A stretch of DNA of 64,000 bases from NCBI RefSeq assembly GCF_002243345.2, contig NZ_CP022655.2:1800501-1864500 (forward strand), written 5' to 3'. The translations under genes and the position numbers were made by a program. Positions 54,189 to 63,899 of this stretch are shown piece by piece. This DNA comes from Paenibacillus sp. RUD330 (GTDB lineage: Bacteria; Bacillota; Bacilli; Paenibacillales; Paenibacillaceae). Under the pieces are notes generated by a model. It was not told the origin of the DNA and ran no database searches. It worked only from the letters and a program-made list of their open reading frames with translations. Each line of letters starts with the position of its first letter. The first letter of the stretch is position 1.

Positions 54189-55217
54189 ATGAAAAAGCCC
54201 TGGAAAGTGCTTGCTGCCGGTATCGTGATCAGTACGGCTTTGGCCGGATGCGGAACGCACCATGGTGAGCTGGGCAACAAAAACATCCGCAACAATGCGG
54301 CCGGCAATTACAATCTGCTCAGCAAGCGCTTTGCCGATGACGGCATGAACGAAATGAACCGCGTGAAGGGCAACCAGCAAAACGGGAACAACATCGTCGG
54401 CAATCATCAAAATTATCATTTATCCACGAACAAGAAGCTGTCGGATGAGCTGAACAAATTGCCGGGGGTGCGGACGGCTCATGTGTTCACGTCGGACAAG
54501 AACGCTTATGTCGCCATCGGGCTTGACGGGCACAGCGTGACCGGCTTGACCTCGACGGGCCGTACGGCCCAAGGGTACAGCGACGGCAAAGGCATCGTCG
54601 GCGGAATGGAGCGGATGGGAGCCGATATTGGAAGCGGCGTGCGCAGCCTCGCGAACGACGTCGGCATGGGAGCCCGTACGCTGACGAACGACGTCGGCAT
54701 GGGAGCGCGTGCGCTGACGAACGACGTCAAGCGCGGCGCCCGGGATTTGACCGGCGGCGTCATCGGCCAGTCCAATTACGGCACGTTCATGGATCGTCCC
54801 GGCTCCAACGGGTACAGCTCGTATACGAACGGCTTTAACGCCTACGGCACGGGAGCTTCCACGAACAACCGCGGCCATATGATGAACGGCTTGTCCGACA
54901 ACAACAACCGGTATATGGACCGGGAGCTGACGGGCGAGTTCAAGGCGAAGGTCGCCGACATCGTCCATAAGAACCATCCCGGCATCCAGAATGTGTACGT
55001 TTCTGCGAATCCGGACTTCTTCAGCCGGATGCAAGGCTACGCCAACGACGTGAAGCAAGGCCATCCGATCAAGGGCTTCGTGGCCGAGTTTAATGCCATG
55101 GTGGAGCGGGTGTTCCCGGCCGAATCGGCCAGCAACTCCTCCTACAAGGGCATGAGCACGAACGCGGACATGAACAACGGAACGCGCGGAAGCAAAAACG
55201 AGCATCTGTTCCAATAA
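54189..55217 (+). CDS. YhcN/YlaJ-family sporulation lipoprotein with tandem repeats
   Basis: 342-residue lipoprotein. Signal KKPWKVLAAGIVISTALAGC with lipobox LAGC; an Asn-rich stretch; the first half of the YhcN/YlaJ domain (LSDELNKLPGVRTAHVFTSDKNAYVAIGL); then about four copies of an 11-residue unit (DVGMGARTLTN, DVGMGARALTN, DVKRGARDLTG); an Asn/Gly/Tyr-rich spacer; and the second half (KAKVADIVHKNHPGIQNVYVSANPDFFSRMQGY). The ATG at 54189 follows TGGAGGT. Relatives sit in the forespore inner membrane and affect germination; the repeat insertion is unusual. Confidence 0.88.
   Translation: MKKPWKVLAAGIVISTALAGCGTHHGELGNKNIRNNAAGNYNLLSKRFADDGMNEMNRVKGNQQNGNNIVGNHQNYHLSTNKKLSDELNKLPGVRTAHVFTSDKNAYVAIGLDGHSVTGLTSTGRTAQGYSDGKGIVGGMERMGADIGSGVRSLANDVGMGARTLTNDVGMGARALTNDVKRGARDLTGGVIGQSNYGTFMDRPGSNGYSSYTNGFNAYGTGASTNNRGHMMNGLSDNNNRYMDRELTGEFKAKVADIVHKNHPGIQNVYVSANPDFFSRMQGYANDVKQGHPIKGFVAEFNAMVERVFPAESASNSSYKGMSTNADMNNGTRGSKNEHLFQ
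54657..54722 (+). repeat. Two exact-length 33-base tandem repeats inside the YhcN/YlaJ gene
   Basis: Units 54657-54689 and 54690-54722 begin GACGTCGGCATGGGAGC and end GACGAAC, differing at two bases. A third, diverged unit follows. Confidence 0.9.
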
Positions 55218-55221
55218 CGTC

Positions 55222-55247
55222 CGGAGGCCGCCGCGAGGCGGCCTTTC
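55222..55247 (+). terminator. Possible terminator after the YhcN/YlaJ gene
   Basis: AGGCCGCC-GCGA-GGCGGCCTTTCGG hairpin with a short T tail. Confidence 0.5.
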
Positions 55248-55357
55248 GGCTTGGACGAACGGATCTGGCCGCATTCCTTAGAATTGACAAATTTCGCTGC
55301 GGTCATCAGTATGGAGTACATACTACCCATTTTTCATCCGTGCTGCAGGAGGCATCC

Positions 55358-56971
55358 ATGTACAAGGTCATGCTGGTGGATGACGAAGCCGTCGTCCGGG
55401 AAGGCTTAAGGAACATCATCGATTGGCCCCGCCACGGGTTCGAGCTGGCGGGAGACTTCACCAACGGGCGGGACGCGCTTGAAGCGATCGAGACGCTGAG
55501 GCCGGATCTGGTGCTGACGGATATCAACATGCCGTTCATGAACGGCCTTGAGCTGAGCGAGCAGATTCTGCAGCGGTATCCCTATATCAAGATCATCATC
55601 CTGACCGGATACGACCAATTCGAATATGCGCAGCAGGCTCTGCGCCTCAAGGTCCACGACTTCATCCTCAAGCCGATCACGGCCAGCGAGACGAGGGCGC
55701 TGCTGGACAAGGTCCACGAGGAGATGGAAGAGGAGAAGCGCAGAGGCGAGGATGTCGGCAGGCTGTACAGCCAGCTCAACCAGAGCCTGCCGCTGCTGCG
55801 GGAGCGGTTTCTGGAGCGGCTCGCCGCCACGGGGGCGGGAGCGCGAAACATGGCCGAGCGCCTGGCCTACTTCGGCATACCGGATCTCAAGCCTCCTTAT
55901 CTGGTCACCTTGTACGACTACGACGGGGCTCCGAGGCATTCCGATGCTTCCGAGCAGGATGTGGAGCTGCTGCATTTCGCCGGCTTCAACATCATCGAAG
56001 AAATCATCTCCAGGGAGGGCGGCGTCGTCTTCCGGACCCGCGAGGACCGGATCGCCGCCCTGATCGGAGGCCAGCCGGAGAGCCTGCTCCATGAGCTGGC
56101 GCTGCGGACTGCGGAGGAGGCGCGCCATCATATCGAACGGTATCTGGGCTATACGGTCACGGCCGCCATCGGGCGCGCCGCCGCAGGGCCGCATGATCTT
56201 CCCGATTCGTACAAAAGCGCCTCGGCCGCGCTGGATTACCGTTTTCAATACGGCAAAAACCGAGTGCTCAGCATTCTTGACCTCGAAGGCAAGGAGACGG
56301 CGCCCGCATCGGTCAGCCTCGAATGGAGCCGTTTGCTGGCGGGGACGATCCGCACCGGTTCCGCGGCCGAAATCCGCAGCCTCATTGGGCCGTTCATCGC
56401 GGGACTGAAGCAATCCCATGCGCCGCTTGACGTATGCTACCTGCAGATCCAGAAGGTCATCGTCCTGCTCATGAACACGATGCAGGAGATGGGCATCGAC
56501 GAGACGCGCATCGTCAGCAGGCACCGGATGCTGTTCTCGGAGCTGTACAGGCTCGGCACCTTGGACGAGGTCGGCCAATGGCTCGAGGAAATCGCGGTCG
56601 GTGCGATCGAGACCGTGTCCGACAACCGGAGCCAGACGATGCGCAATCAGATCGGACAGGCCATCGCCTATATCGAGGAGCATTACGCGGACGAGCGCAT
56701 CACGCTCCAGGATATTTGCCGGCATGTGCTGATGAGCACGAGTTATTTCAGCACGGTGTTCAAGCAGCAGACGGGCGAAACGTTCGTGGAATACCTGACC
56801 CGCATCCGCATCGGAAAGGCCAAGGAGCTTGTATGCAACACGCCTCTCAAGCTGTATGAAATCGCGGCCAGGGTCGGATACGCCGATCCGAACTACTTCA
56901 GCATCTCCTTCAAGAAGCATACCGGGTTCACGCCGCGCGAATACCGGGAGAAATCCAGGGAGCAGCCATGA
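55358..56971 (+). CDS. YesN-type response regulator (receiver plus AraC output)
   Basis: 537-residue response regulator. Receiver 1-120: MYKVMLVDDEAVVREGL, phospho-acceptor Asp in DLVLTDINMPFMNG (about residue 55), conserved Lys in FILKPIT. A middle region of about 300 residues is typical of YesN proteins. The AraC DNA-binding domain spans about 440-537 (ITLQDICRHVLMSTSYFSTVFKQQTGETF and ARVGYADPNYFSISFKKHTGFTPREYR). The ATG at 55358 follows CAGGAGG. It overlaps the kinase gene by four bases. Confidence 0.95.
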   Translation: MYKVMLVDDEAVVREGLRNIIDWPRHGFELAGDFTNGRDALEAIETLRPDLVLTDINMPFMNGLELSEQILQRYPYIKIIILTGYDQFEYAQQALRLKVHDFILKPITASETRALLDKVHEEMEEEKRRGEDVGRLYSQLNQSLPLLRERFLERLAATGAGARNMAERLAYFGIPDLKPPYLVTLYDYDGAPRHSDASEQDVELLHFAGFNIIEEIISREGGVVFRTREDRIAALIGGQPESLLHELALRTAEEARHHIERYLGYTVTAAIGRAAAGPHDLPDSYKSASAALDYRFQYGKNRVLSILDLEGKETAPASVSLEWSRLLAGTIRTGSAAEIRSLIGPFIAGLKQSHAPLDVCYLQIQKVIVLLMNTMQEMGIDETRIVSRHRMLFSELYRLGTLDEVGQWLEEIAVGAIETVSDNRSQTMRNQIGQAIAYIEEHYADERITLQDICRHVLMSTSYFSTVFKQQTGETFVEYLTRIRIGKAKELVCNTPLKLYEIAARVGYADPNYFSISFKKHTGFTPREYREKSREQP

Positions 56972-58734
56972 GAGGCAGGCGCTTGCTGGATTATTATCCC
57001 AAGACGATCCATGCCGCCATCTCGACGGCGTTCTCCCTGCTGATCCTGGCCGCCATCGCCGTCACCAGCCTGATCAGCTACAACGTCTCGGAGGATGCGG
57101 TCATCACCAATTCGGAAGCCTACATGGGCGAGATCATTACCCAGGTCAACAACAATATCCAATCCTACATCGACAATATGGAGAACATCTCCCTCATTAT
57201 CTTCACCAACAAGGACGTCAAGTATTATATCTCGAGCAATCCGTTCATCAGCCGCGAAGAGGTGCGCTCCTATCAGAAGAACATCTCGGACCTGTTCCAG
57301 TCCTTGCTGTATACCCGCAAGGATATCGCATCGATCATGGTATTCGGGTACAACGGCAGAGTGGTGTCCGACCGGAGGCTGACCCAGCTCAATCCGAACG
57401 TCCCGCCCCAAGACCAGGACTGGTACAAGCAGGCGGTGAAGGAAGGCGGAAGGTCCGTCATCTCTCCGCCCCATGTCCAAAATGTCCTGCAAGGGGAGTA
57501 CAGCTGGGTCGTCTCCTTGAGCCGGGAGCTCAAAAGCATCAACGGCATGACCGGCCAGGGCGTCGCCCTGGTCGACCTCAAGCTGAACGTCATCAACGAC
57601 ATCTGCCGCGACGTCAAGCTTGGCCAGCGCGGCTACGTCTTCATCGTCGACGACAGCGGGAACATCGTCTATCATCCGCAGCAGCAGCTCATCTACAGCA
57701 AGCTTCGCACGGAGCAGATCGGCCGCGTCATGGCGTCTCGGCAAGGAAGCTTCGTGGACAAGGACAGCGGACGCATCTATACGATCCACGATACGAGCTT
57801 CGGCTGGAAAATCGTCGGCGTCGCCTACCAGGACGAGCTGATCTCCAATCCGTCCGCGATGCGGAATTCATTCCTGCTGTGGGCGGCCGCCGGCCTTGCC
57901 GTCACCCTCATCATCTCCTTCATCATCTCCCATCGGATCACCCGCCCGATCCGGCGGCTCCAAGCCGTCATGAGGCAGGTGGAGCGGGGAGACTTCGATG
58001 TGCGGGCGGAGGTCGGCCAAGCGGGCGAGGTCGGCCAGCTCGGGCGCGCCTTCAACATGATGGTCGGGCAGACCCGCAGGCTGCTGGACGAGAGGGTCCA
58101 GACCGAGAAGATCAAGCGGCGGACGGAGCTCAGGCTTCTTCAGTCCCAGATCAATCCGCATTTCCTGTACAACACGCTGGACTCGATCATCTGGATGGCC
58201 GAGCAGCAGAAGAACGAGGAAGTGGTCTTGATGACATCGGCTCTGGCCAAGCTGTTCCGGGCCAGCATCGCCAAGGACGACGAGCTCGTCCCGATCCGGG
58301 TGGAGGTGGAGCATATCGACAGCTATCTCCAGATCCAGAAGATGCGCTACCGCGACAAGCTCGATTATGTCATCGACGTCCCGAGGGAGCTCCATGCCTT
58401 CAAGACGCCGAGAATCCTGCTGCAGCCGTTCGTGGAGAACGCGATCTATCACGGGATCAAGAATTTGCCGGAGGGAGGCATGATCGCCATCTCTGCCCGG
58501 CAGGCGGACAACGGCATCGAATTCCGGGTGGCCGACAATGGCCAGGGCATGTCCGAGGAGACGATCAAGCTGATCATGGGAGCTGTCCGCAGGGACTCGG
58601 ACCGCGATCATATCGGGGTGAGCAACGTCAACGAACGGATCGAGCTCGCGTTCGGCTCCGACTATGGCGTCTCCATCGAGAGCGAGCCGGGCGAAGGCAC
58701 GACCGTCGCAATCAAGATTCCGCAAGTACGCTGA
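56968..58734 (+). CDS. YesM-type sensor histidine kinase
   Basis: 588-residue membrane kinase. Membrane segment 1 at about 17-40, an extracellular dCache-like sensor (about 45-300, ending GRIYTIHDTSFGWKIVGVAY), membrane segment 2 at about 305-328, HAMP at about 328-380, then the LytS/YesM His_kinase domain with LRLLQSQINPHFLYNTLDSI (phospho-acceptor His near 398) and an ATPase domain with ENAIYHGIKN, VADNGQGMSEE and GIGVSNV-like IGVSNVNERI. Partner of the overlapping response regulator gene. Confidence 0.95.
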   Translation: MRGRRLLDYYPKTIHAAISTAFSLLILAAIAVTSLISYNVSEDAVITNSEAYMGEIITQVNNNIQSYIDNMENISLIIFTNKDVKYYISSNPFISREEVRSYQKNISDLFQSLLYTRKDIASIMVFGYNGRVVSDRRLTQLNPNVPPQDQDWYKQAVKEGGRSVISPPHVQNVLQGEYSWVVSLSRELKSINGMTGQGVALVDLKLNVINDICRDVKLGQRGYVFIVDDSGNIVYHPQQQLIYSKLRTEQIGRVMASRQGSFVDKDSGRIYTIHDTSFGWKIVGVAYQDELISNPSAMRNSFLLWAAAGLAVTLIISFIISHRITRPIRRLQAVMRQVERGDFDVRAEVGQAGEVGQLGRAFNMMVGQTRRLLDERVQTEKIKRRTELRLLQSQINPHFLYNTLDSIIWMAEQQKNEEVVLMTSALAKLFRASIAKDDELVPIRVEVEHIDSYLQIQKMRYRDKLDYVIDVPRELHAFKTPRILLQPFVENAIYHGIKNLPEGGMIAISARQADNGIEFRVADNGQGMSEETIKLIMGAVRRDSDRDHIGVSNVNERIELAFGSDYGVSIESEPGEGTTVAIKIPQVR

Positions 58735-58747
58735 GGAGGGCACTGTC

Positions 58748-59713
58748 ATGAGAACCAAGCGGCTGTGGCTGCCGCTTCTGCTGCTCGGATTCGTCGTTCT
58801 GGTCGTCTGGACGGGACTCGGCAGGGGCGAATCGTCTCCGCAGGACAACGTCATCGCCTTCATCATGAAAACGACCGACGCCAACTCCCATTACTGGCAG
58901 ACGGTTCGCTCGGGAGCTTTGGCCGCGGCCAAGGAGCTGGAGGTTACGCCGGAGCTGTCCGGCCCTCTTCGCAGCATCGACTCCGACGAGCAGGCGCGGC
59001 TGCTGGAGAGAGCGATCGCGCAGCGGCCGCGGGCTATCGTGCTCGCTCCGATCGACGAGGATGCGCTGGCGCCGCAGCTGGAGGAGATTTCCCGTCTGGG
59101 CATCAGGCTCATCATCATGGATACGCCTCTCCTGCATCACAAGGCGGACAGCTATGTATCGAGCGACCATGTCGAGGAGGGCAGGGAAGCGGCGGGCATC
59201 CTCGCTCCCGGACGCAAGACAAGGCCGGTCTACGCCTTTTTGACCAGCGATGAGAAGTCAACGGTCGCCATGCAGCGCAGGGACGGAGTTATGGAAGCTC
59301 TTCCGGCCGGCTCGGCCTACAACCTCGGCATGATCAATGTCGGCAAATCCGAGGAGCAGGCGTATCGGACCGTGAAGTCGCTGACGGCCGCCTACCCGGG
59401 GATGAACGGCATTATCGCGCTCACCGACATCGGCGTGGCCGGCGCGGCCAAGGCGCTGAAGGAAACCGGTCTCAGCGGCAGCGTCAAGCTCATCGGCTTC
59501 GACAGCTCCGTTCCCGAGATCCAGCTGCTCGAGCAGGGAGCCATGCATGCCCTGATCGTTCAAAATCCGTTCAACATGGGATTCCTCAGCGTGCAGGCTG
59601 CTCTTGACGATTCCGGCGGCAGCGCGACGGTCGACATCCCTTCCGCCACGATTACCCGAGCCAACATGTATGCGCCGGAGAACCAGAAGCTGCTGTTTCC
59701 TTTCGTCTATTAA
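58748..59713 (+). CDS. Membrane-anchored RbsB-like sugar-binding protein
   Basis: 321-residue type 1 periplasmic-binding-fold protein. Residues 7-25 form an uncleaved-looking membrane anchor (LWLPLLLLGFVVLVVWTGLG) with no lipobox Cys. The binding domain follows: NVIAFIMKTTDANSHYWQTVRSGALAAAKEL, RAIVLAPIDEDAL, GMNGIIALTDIGVAGAAKAL and KLIGFDSSVPEIQLLEQG. The ATG at 58748 follows GAGGAGGG, 13 bases after the kinase stop. No RbsA/C-type transporter is near, so it is more likely an accessory sensor for the kinase, like XylFII with LytS/YesN. Confidence 0.85.
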   Translation: MRTKRLWLPLLLLGFVVLVVWTGLGRGESSPQDNVIAFIMKTTDANSHYWQTVRSGALAAAKELEVTPELSGPLRSIDSDEQARLLERAIAQRPRAIVLAPIDEDALAPQLEEISRLGIRLIIMDTPLLHHKADSYVSSDHVEEGREAAGILAPGRKTRPVYAFLTSDEKSTVAMQRRDGVMEALPAGSAYNLGMINVGKSEEQAYRTVKSLTAAYPGMNGIIALTDIGVAGAAKALKETGLSGSVKLIGFDSSVPEIQLLEQGAMHALIVQNPFNMGFLSVQAALDDSGGSATVDIPSATITRANMYAPENQKLLFPFVY

Positions 59714-59740
59714 GAATAGTCCGAAACGAGTTGAACCGAG

Positions 59741-61030
59741 ATGAAGACTCCCCATTGGCGCCGCAGCTGCTTCCGGGCAGCGGCGGCCTGCGCGGCCTCG
59801 GCGCTGCTGGTTGCTTCCGGCTGCTCCGGAAAGCAGAATGCGTCCGAGGTGAAGGAGCCTGAAGAGAAGCGGGCTCTGATTAAATTCGTCACCTCCGAAT
59901 ACAGCACGTCGACCAAGCCGATTCTCGACGGCATCGTCAGCCGGTTCGAATCGGAGCACCCGGATATCGACGTCGAGCTCCAGGTCGTCAATTGGGACAT
60001 CCTGGACGGAGTCTACACGAATATGCTTGCCCAGAACGAGCCCCCGGATCTGCTGAATACGAATTTCTACTCGCACTTCGCCAAGCGGGGCTTGCTGAAT
60101 GACATGGCCGATATCCTGCCGGAATCCTTCCGGTCGAATCTGTATCCCTTCCTGCTGGAGAAGGACCGCTACAACGGCGTCCAGTACGCGATTCCTTATG
60201 TCGCTTCCGTGAGGAGCCTTTACTACAACAAGGCTTTGTTCTCTCAGGCCGGCATTGCGGGGCCGCCGCATACCTGGGAGCAGCTCGCGGATGACGCCCG
60301 GAAGATCCGCCGATATACGCCCGCGAGAGGATTCGGCATCGATATGACCGACAACGAGATCCATGCCAATCTGTCCTATTTCTTCATAGGCGCGGGAGGC
60401 GGCTGGCTGAAGGACGGCAAGTGGGCGATCAATCAGCCGGCCAACGTGGAAGGGCTGGAATTCCTCAAGAAGATCTATGACGAAGGATTGACGGACGAGG
60501 AGCCGACGGTGACGACCCGGGACGAGAAGCAGCGCATTCTCGGAGACGACGGACTCGCCATGATGATATCGGGCAACTACTTCAGCTCCGTCGTGCCCAA
60601 GGAATTCCCCGGACTGAAGTGGGGCTCGGGCCCGATTCCGGTCAAGGAGGGACAGCCTCCGATGACCTTCGGCGTCCACGACGTCCTGATTTCCTTCAAG
60701 ACCGCCCATACGGACAAGCAGGCGCTCTCCCAATTCATCCAGTTCCTCTACGGCGACGAGCAGTACGTCAGTATGGTGGAGCAGGAAGGCTTCGTGCCGG
60801 TCACCCGTTCTGCCGGCGAGGCGATGTCGGCATCCGACGCCGCCATGAGGGCGGATCTGCATGCTCTGGCCAGCGCGCAGTTCATCCCAATCGAAAAGCC
60901 GGCATGGGCGAGGGTGATGGATACGGCGCGCAAGCTCGGCAGCGCCGTCCTGTCGGGCCGCTATACGCCCAAAGCCGCTCTCGACGAGCTGCAGAGAGTC
61001 GCGCTGGAAGCGGATCAAGAAACCGGGTAG
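59741..61030 (+). CDS. Extracellular solute-binding lipoprotein, family 1 (sugar)
   Basis: 429-residue lipoprotein. Twin-Arg-like basic start MKTPHWRRSCFRAAAA with lipobox VASGC (about residue 28), then the family 1 fold: ALIKFVTSEYSTSTKPILDGIVSRF, NEPPDLLNTNFYSHFAKRG, RSLYYNKALFSQAG and DDGLAMMISGNYFSSV. It follows the RbsB-like gene by 27 bases. No permease directly follows; it may work with the permeases at 62967-64000 or feed the sensor. Confidence 0.88.
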   Translation: MKTPHWRRSCFRAAAACAASALLVASGCSGKQNASEVKEPEEKRALIKFVTSEYSTSTKPILDGIVSRFESEHPDIDVELQVVNWDILDGVYTNMLAQNEPPDLLNTNFYSHFAKRGLLNDMADILPESFRSNLYPFLLEKDRYNGVQYAIPYVASVRSLYYNKALFSQAGIAGPPHTWEQLADDARKIRRYTPARGFGIDMTDNEIHANLSYFFIGAGGGWLKDGKWAINQPANVEGLEFLKKIYDEGLTDEEPTVTTRDEKQRILGDDGLAMMISGNYFSSVVPKEFPGLKWGSGPIPVKEGQPPMTFGVHDVLISFKTAHTDKQALSQFIQFLYGDEQYVSMVEQEGFVPVTRSAGEAMSASDAAMRADLHALASAQFIPIEKPAWARVMDTARKLGSAVLSGRYTPKAALDELQRVALEADQETG

Positions 61031-61088
61031 CGGCGATTCGGCCAAGAACTCATGATGGCCCGATCAAGCTCCTTTCATACCTGAAATC

Positions 61089-61113
61089 AAGCCCCTCAAA
61101 AGGGGCTTTTTTT
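61089..61113 (+). terminator. Terminator of the sensor/regulator operon
   Basis: AAGCCCCT-CAAA-AGGGGCTTTTTTT hairpin. Confidence 0.88.
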
Positions 61114-61141
61114 CGTTTTCAGAATCAATATTCAATTTTCC

Positions 61142-61155
61142 TTCAAAATTTTGAA
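61142..61155. promoter_or_regulatory. 14-base perfect palindrome upstream of the second sugar importer
   Basis: TTCAAAATTTTGAA lies about 155 bases before the binding-protein gene at 61311, in an AT-rich promoter-like stretch (TTGAAT and AAATACTAAT nearby). Possible operator, for example for the YesN protein; unproved. Confidence 0.35.
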
Positions 61156-61310
61156 TGAAAAAATCATAAAATACTAATGGATTTACGGAAGATATTCCAT
61201 GGAGAGGGAGCCCTGTTCCCGTTAGTATACAGATAAGCACCTGAAGCAAAGGAAAACGGCAGCAAGGTCCTGGTGCGGGAAACGTTCCAATTTGGGAGGG
61301 GTTATGCTAG

Positions 61311-62708
61311 ATGACTTTCACGGTAAAGAAAACGGCGGCAACCGCAATGGCAGTCGCGATGTCCCTGGCCGTACTGGCCGGCTGCGGCAGCAACAACAAC
61401 AACGGCAACACGGCGTCAAGCGCTTCTCCTGAGCCGACGGCAAGCGCGCCTGCCGACAATTCGGCCGCGAATGCAGCGGGCAACACAGGCGGCGACGCCC
61501 CCGCGACGACCGGTCTGAAGGGCACGTTCGAAATCCAGTACTTCGTCGGCGGTTACGGCGACAAGTGGTGGAAGCAAGTCATCGCCGATTTCCAGAAAGC
61601 GAACCCGGACCTGAAAATCGTCGAAGACGCAGGCCCGCAGATCAATACGCAGAACAAACCGAAATGGATTGCGGGCACGCCTCCGGACTTCGTCTACATC
61701 GACGGACCTGAGCTCAACGACCGCCAGCTGGCGGAGGACGGGCAGCTCGAGGATCTCACCGACTGGATCAAGGACGCCAAAAACGTCGACGGCGTCAAAA
61801 TCCTCGACCTGCTGGCGCAGCAGCCTCCTTCCTACGAAGGAAAGACATACAACATTCCGCTCGTCCTGAACTCATGGGGCGTGTTCTACAACAAAGCCCT
61901 GTTCGAGAAGAACAGCTGGACGGAGCCTACGGACTGGGATTCCTTCATCGCCACTTCCGAGAAGATCAAGGCTGCCGGCACGACGCCGTTCATCCATACA
62001 GGCAAATACCCGTACTATATCAACGGCGCCATCCTGTACCCGGCCATCGTATCGGCGAACAACGACGACTACAAGCTGCTCCAGGACATGGGCGACAGCA
62101 ATGTCGATGCGTTCAAGAGCCCGGCCGTCCTGGAAGCTCTGAACAAAATCGTCGAGCTGCGCGACAAGGGCTTCATCGACAAGACGTCCATCTCCATCAA
62201 CCATACGGATTCGCAGATGCTGTTCCTGCAAAACAAGGACGCCTTCATTCCGAACGGCCTCTGGCTGCCCAACGAAATGTCCAAGGACGTTCCGGCCGAC
62301 TTCAAATTCGGCTTCATTCCTTCCGTAACGCAAAAAGCCGGCGGAAAAGTCGTGGCCAACACGTCCACGTCCACCGTCGCCATCTCGAAAAACGGCAAGA
62401 ACAAGGAAGCGGCGAAAGCGTTCCTGCAGTTCATCTTCTCGCAATCCCAAGCTTCCAAGTTCGCCGAGCTGAGCGGCGCTCCCTCCAACATCAAGGGCGA
62501 CATCAGCGCCTCCAACGCTCCTGACTTCGTCAAGCAAGCGGCTGCCTACCTGACGAGCGACAAAACGGTCGTCGTGCCGACGGTCACGTTCAACGCCGAC
62601 GTCGACAAGGCGATGCAGGATGCGACCGACGCCCTGACGATCGGCAAGATCGATCCTCAAGGCTGGGTCGACCGTGTTGTGAAAGTCGTGGAAAAAGTAA
62701 AAAAATAA
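61311..62708 (+). CDS. Sugar ABC transporter solute-binding lipoprotein (family 1)
   Basis: 465-residue lipoprotein. Signal MTFTVKKTAATAMAVAMSLA with lipobox VLAGC (about residue 25), an Asn/Ser/Ala tether, then FEIQYFVGGYGDKWWKQVIADF, NKPKWIAGTPPDFVYIDGPEL, WGVFYNKALFEKNSW and AFIPNGLWLPNEMSKD, as in oligosaccharide-binding proteins of the CUT1 class (N-acetylglucosamine-type YcjN/NgcE likeness). The ATG at 61311 has GGGAGGGG upstream. Head of the second importer, with permeases after a 258-base gap. Confidence 0.92.
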   Translation: MTFTVKKTAATAMAVAMSLAVLAGCGSNNNNGNTASSASPEPTASAPADNSAANAAGNTGGDAPATTGLKGTFEIQYFVGGYGDKWWKQVIADFQKANPDLKIVEDAGPQINTQNKPKWIAGTPPDFVYIDGPELNDRQLAEDGQLEDLTDWIKDAKNVDGVKILDLLAQQPPSYEGKTYNIPLVLNSWGVFYNKALFEKNSWTEPTDWDSFIATSEKIKAAGTTPFIHTGKYPYYINGAILYPAIVSANNDDYKLLQDMGDSNVDAFKSPAVLEALNKIVELRDKGFIDKTSISINHTDSQMLFLQNKDAFIPNGLWLPNEMSKDVPADFKFGFIPSVTQKAGGKVVANTSTSTVAISKNGKNKEAAKAFLQFIFSQSQASKFAELSGAPSNIKGDISASNAPDFVKQAAAYLTSDKTVVVPTVTFNADVDKAMQDATDALTIGKIDPQGWVDRVVKVVEKVKK

Positions 62709-62966
62709 CCGAGCAGAACAAGGACGGACTTGCCCAAGCTTGCGGAATAATCGTGAAGAAACGATAGTGTTCGCCTTTGAAGACGGGTTTCCTTCCGATG
62801 AATCCAGTTCAGGGAAACCCGGCTTCAACAGCGATCGGAACGATTATCCGCCGGCAGAGGCGACATTCCACGTCCATCATTTGCGAGGTCAAGGCAAGTC
62901 AGATTGAGGACCATCCTCGGGACAGCTGTCTCGGGGATGCTCCGATTTAAGGGGCGGTGAGTTGAG

Positions 62967-63869
62967 ATGAATATCGGAAAAGCCAAGCTGCAGAGAAACC
63001 TCTTTATCGCGGCGTTCATCATCCCGACATTTCTGTTTTTCTGCGTGTTTACGATTTATCCGCTGATCCAGGCGCTCTACAATTCTTTCTTTGACTGGTC
63101 CGGAATGTCGCAGCACAAGGATTACGTCGGGCTGCAAAATTTCAAGGACATTTTCGACGATCCCATCATGCTCACAGCGATCGGCAACGACTATTTCCTT
63201 GTCATCGGCAAAATAATCGGCATCATGGCGATCGCAACCTTCTTCGCCGTGGCGCTGACCCGCCTTCGCCTGAAGGGAACCGCCTTTTTCCGCTCCATCT
63301 TCTTCATTCCGAACGTGTTGTCCGCCGTTGTCGTCGGTATTCTGTGGAACTTCATCTACAATCCTCAAATCGGCTTTTTGAACGGCTTCCTGTCCCTGTT
63401 CACCAGCAGCAAGGTGGAGATCAACTGGCTCGGCTTCGAAAGCCACACGATCTGGATGCTGCTGCCGCCTGCCGTCTGGGCGGGCATCGGGTTCTACATG
63501 ATCCTGCTGATTGCCGCGATCACGAGCATTCCGGCTTCTCTGTACGAGGCTGCTGATATAGAAGGTGCCGGGCAGTGGCATCAGTTCCGGCATATTACGC
63601 TTCCCCTCATCTGGGAGCAGATGAAAATCTCGGTCATCAACATCATGATGACGACGCTCAACGGCTCCTTCGTCATCGTGACGATCATGACGGCCGGCGG
63701 TCCCGACAACTCGACCCAGGTCATGGGCTCCTACCTGTACCAGCAAGCCTTCAAGCAGGCCCATTTCGGATACGGAGCCGCGATCGGCACGGTCATCCTC
63801 ATCACATCGCTCATCACGACCCTTCTCCTGCAATGGCTTCTGCGCAAGGAACAGGTGGAAGTCAGCTAG
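62967..63869 (+). CDS. Sugar ABC transporter permease 1 (CUT1)
   Basis: 300-residue permease with six membrane segments: FIIPTFLFFCVFTIYPLIQALYNS at the start, and the EAA loop YEAADIEGAGQWHQFRHITLPLIWEQ (about 192-217). MTAGGPDNSTQVMGSYLYQQAF is the usual late segment. The ATG at 62967 follows GGGGCGGTGAG. Second gene of the importer. Confidence 0.94.
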   Translation: MNIGKAKLQRNLFIAAFIIPTFLFFCVFTIYPLIQALYNSFFDWSGMSQHKDYVGLQNFKDIFDDPIMLTAIGNDYFLVIGKIIGIMAIATFFAVALTRLRLKGTAFFRSIFFIPNVLSAVVVGILWNFIYNPQIGFLNGFLSLFTSSKVEINWLGFESHTIWMLLPPAVWAGIGFYMILLIAAITSIPASLYEAADIEGAGQWHQFRHITLPLIWEQMKISVINIMMTTLNGSFVIVTIMTAGGPDNSTQVMGSYLYQQAFKQAHFGYGAAIGTVILITSLITTLLLQWLLRKEQVEVS

Positions 63870-63899
63870 CATCAGATCATATGGAGGGAGAGGGACTAC

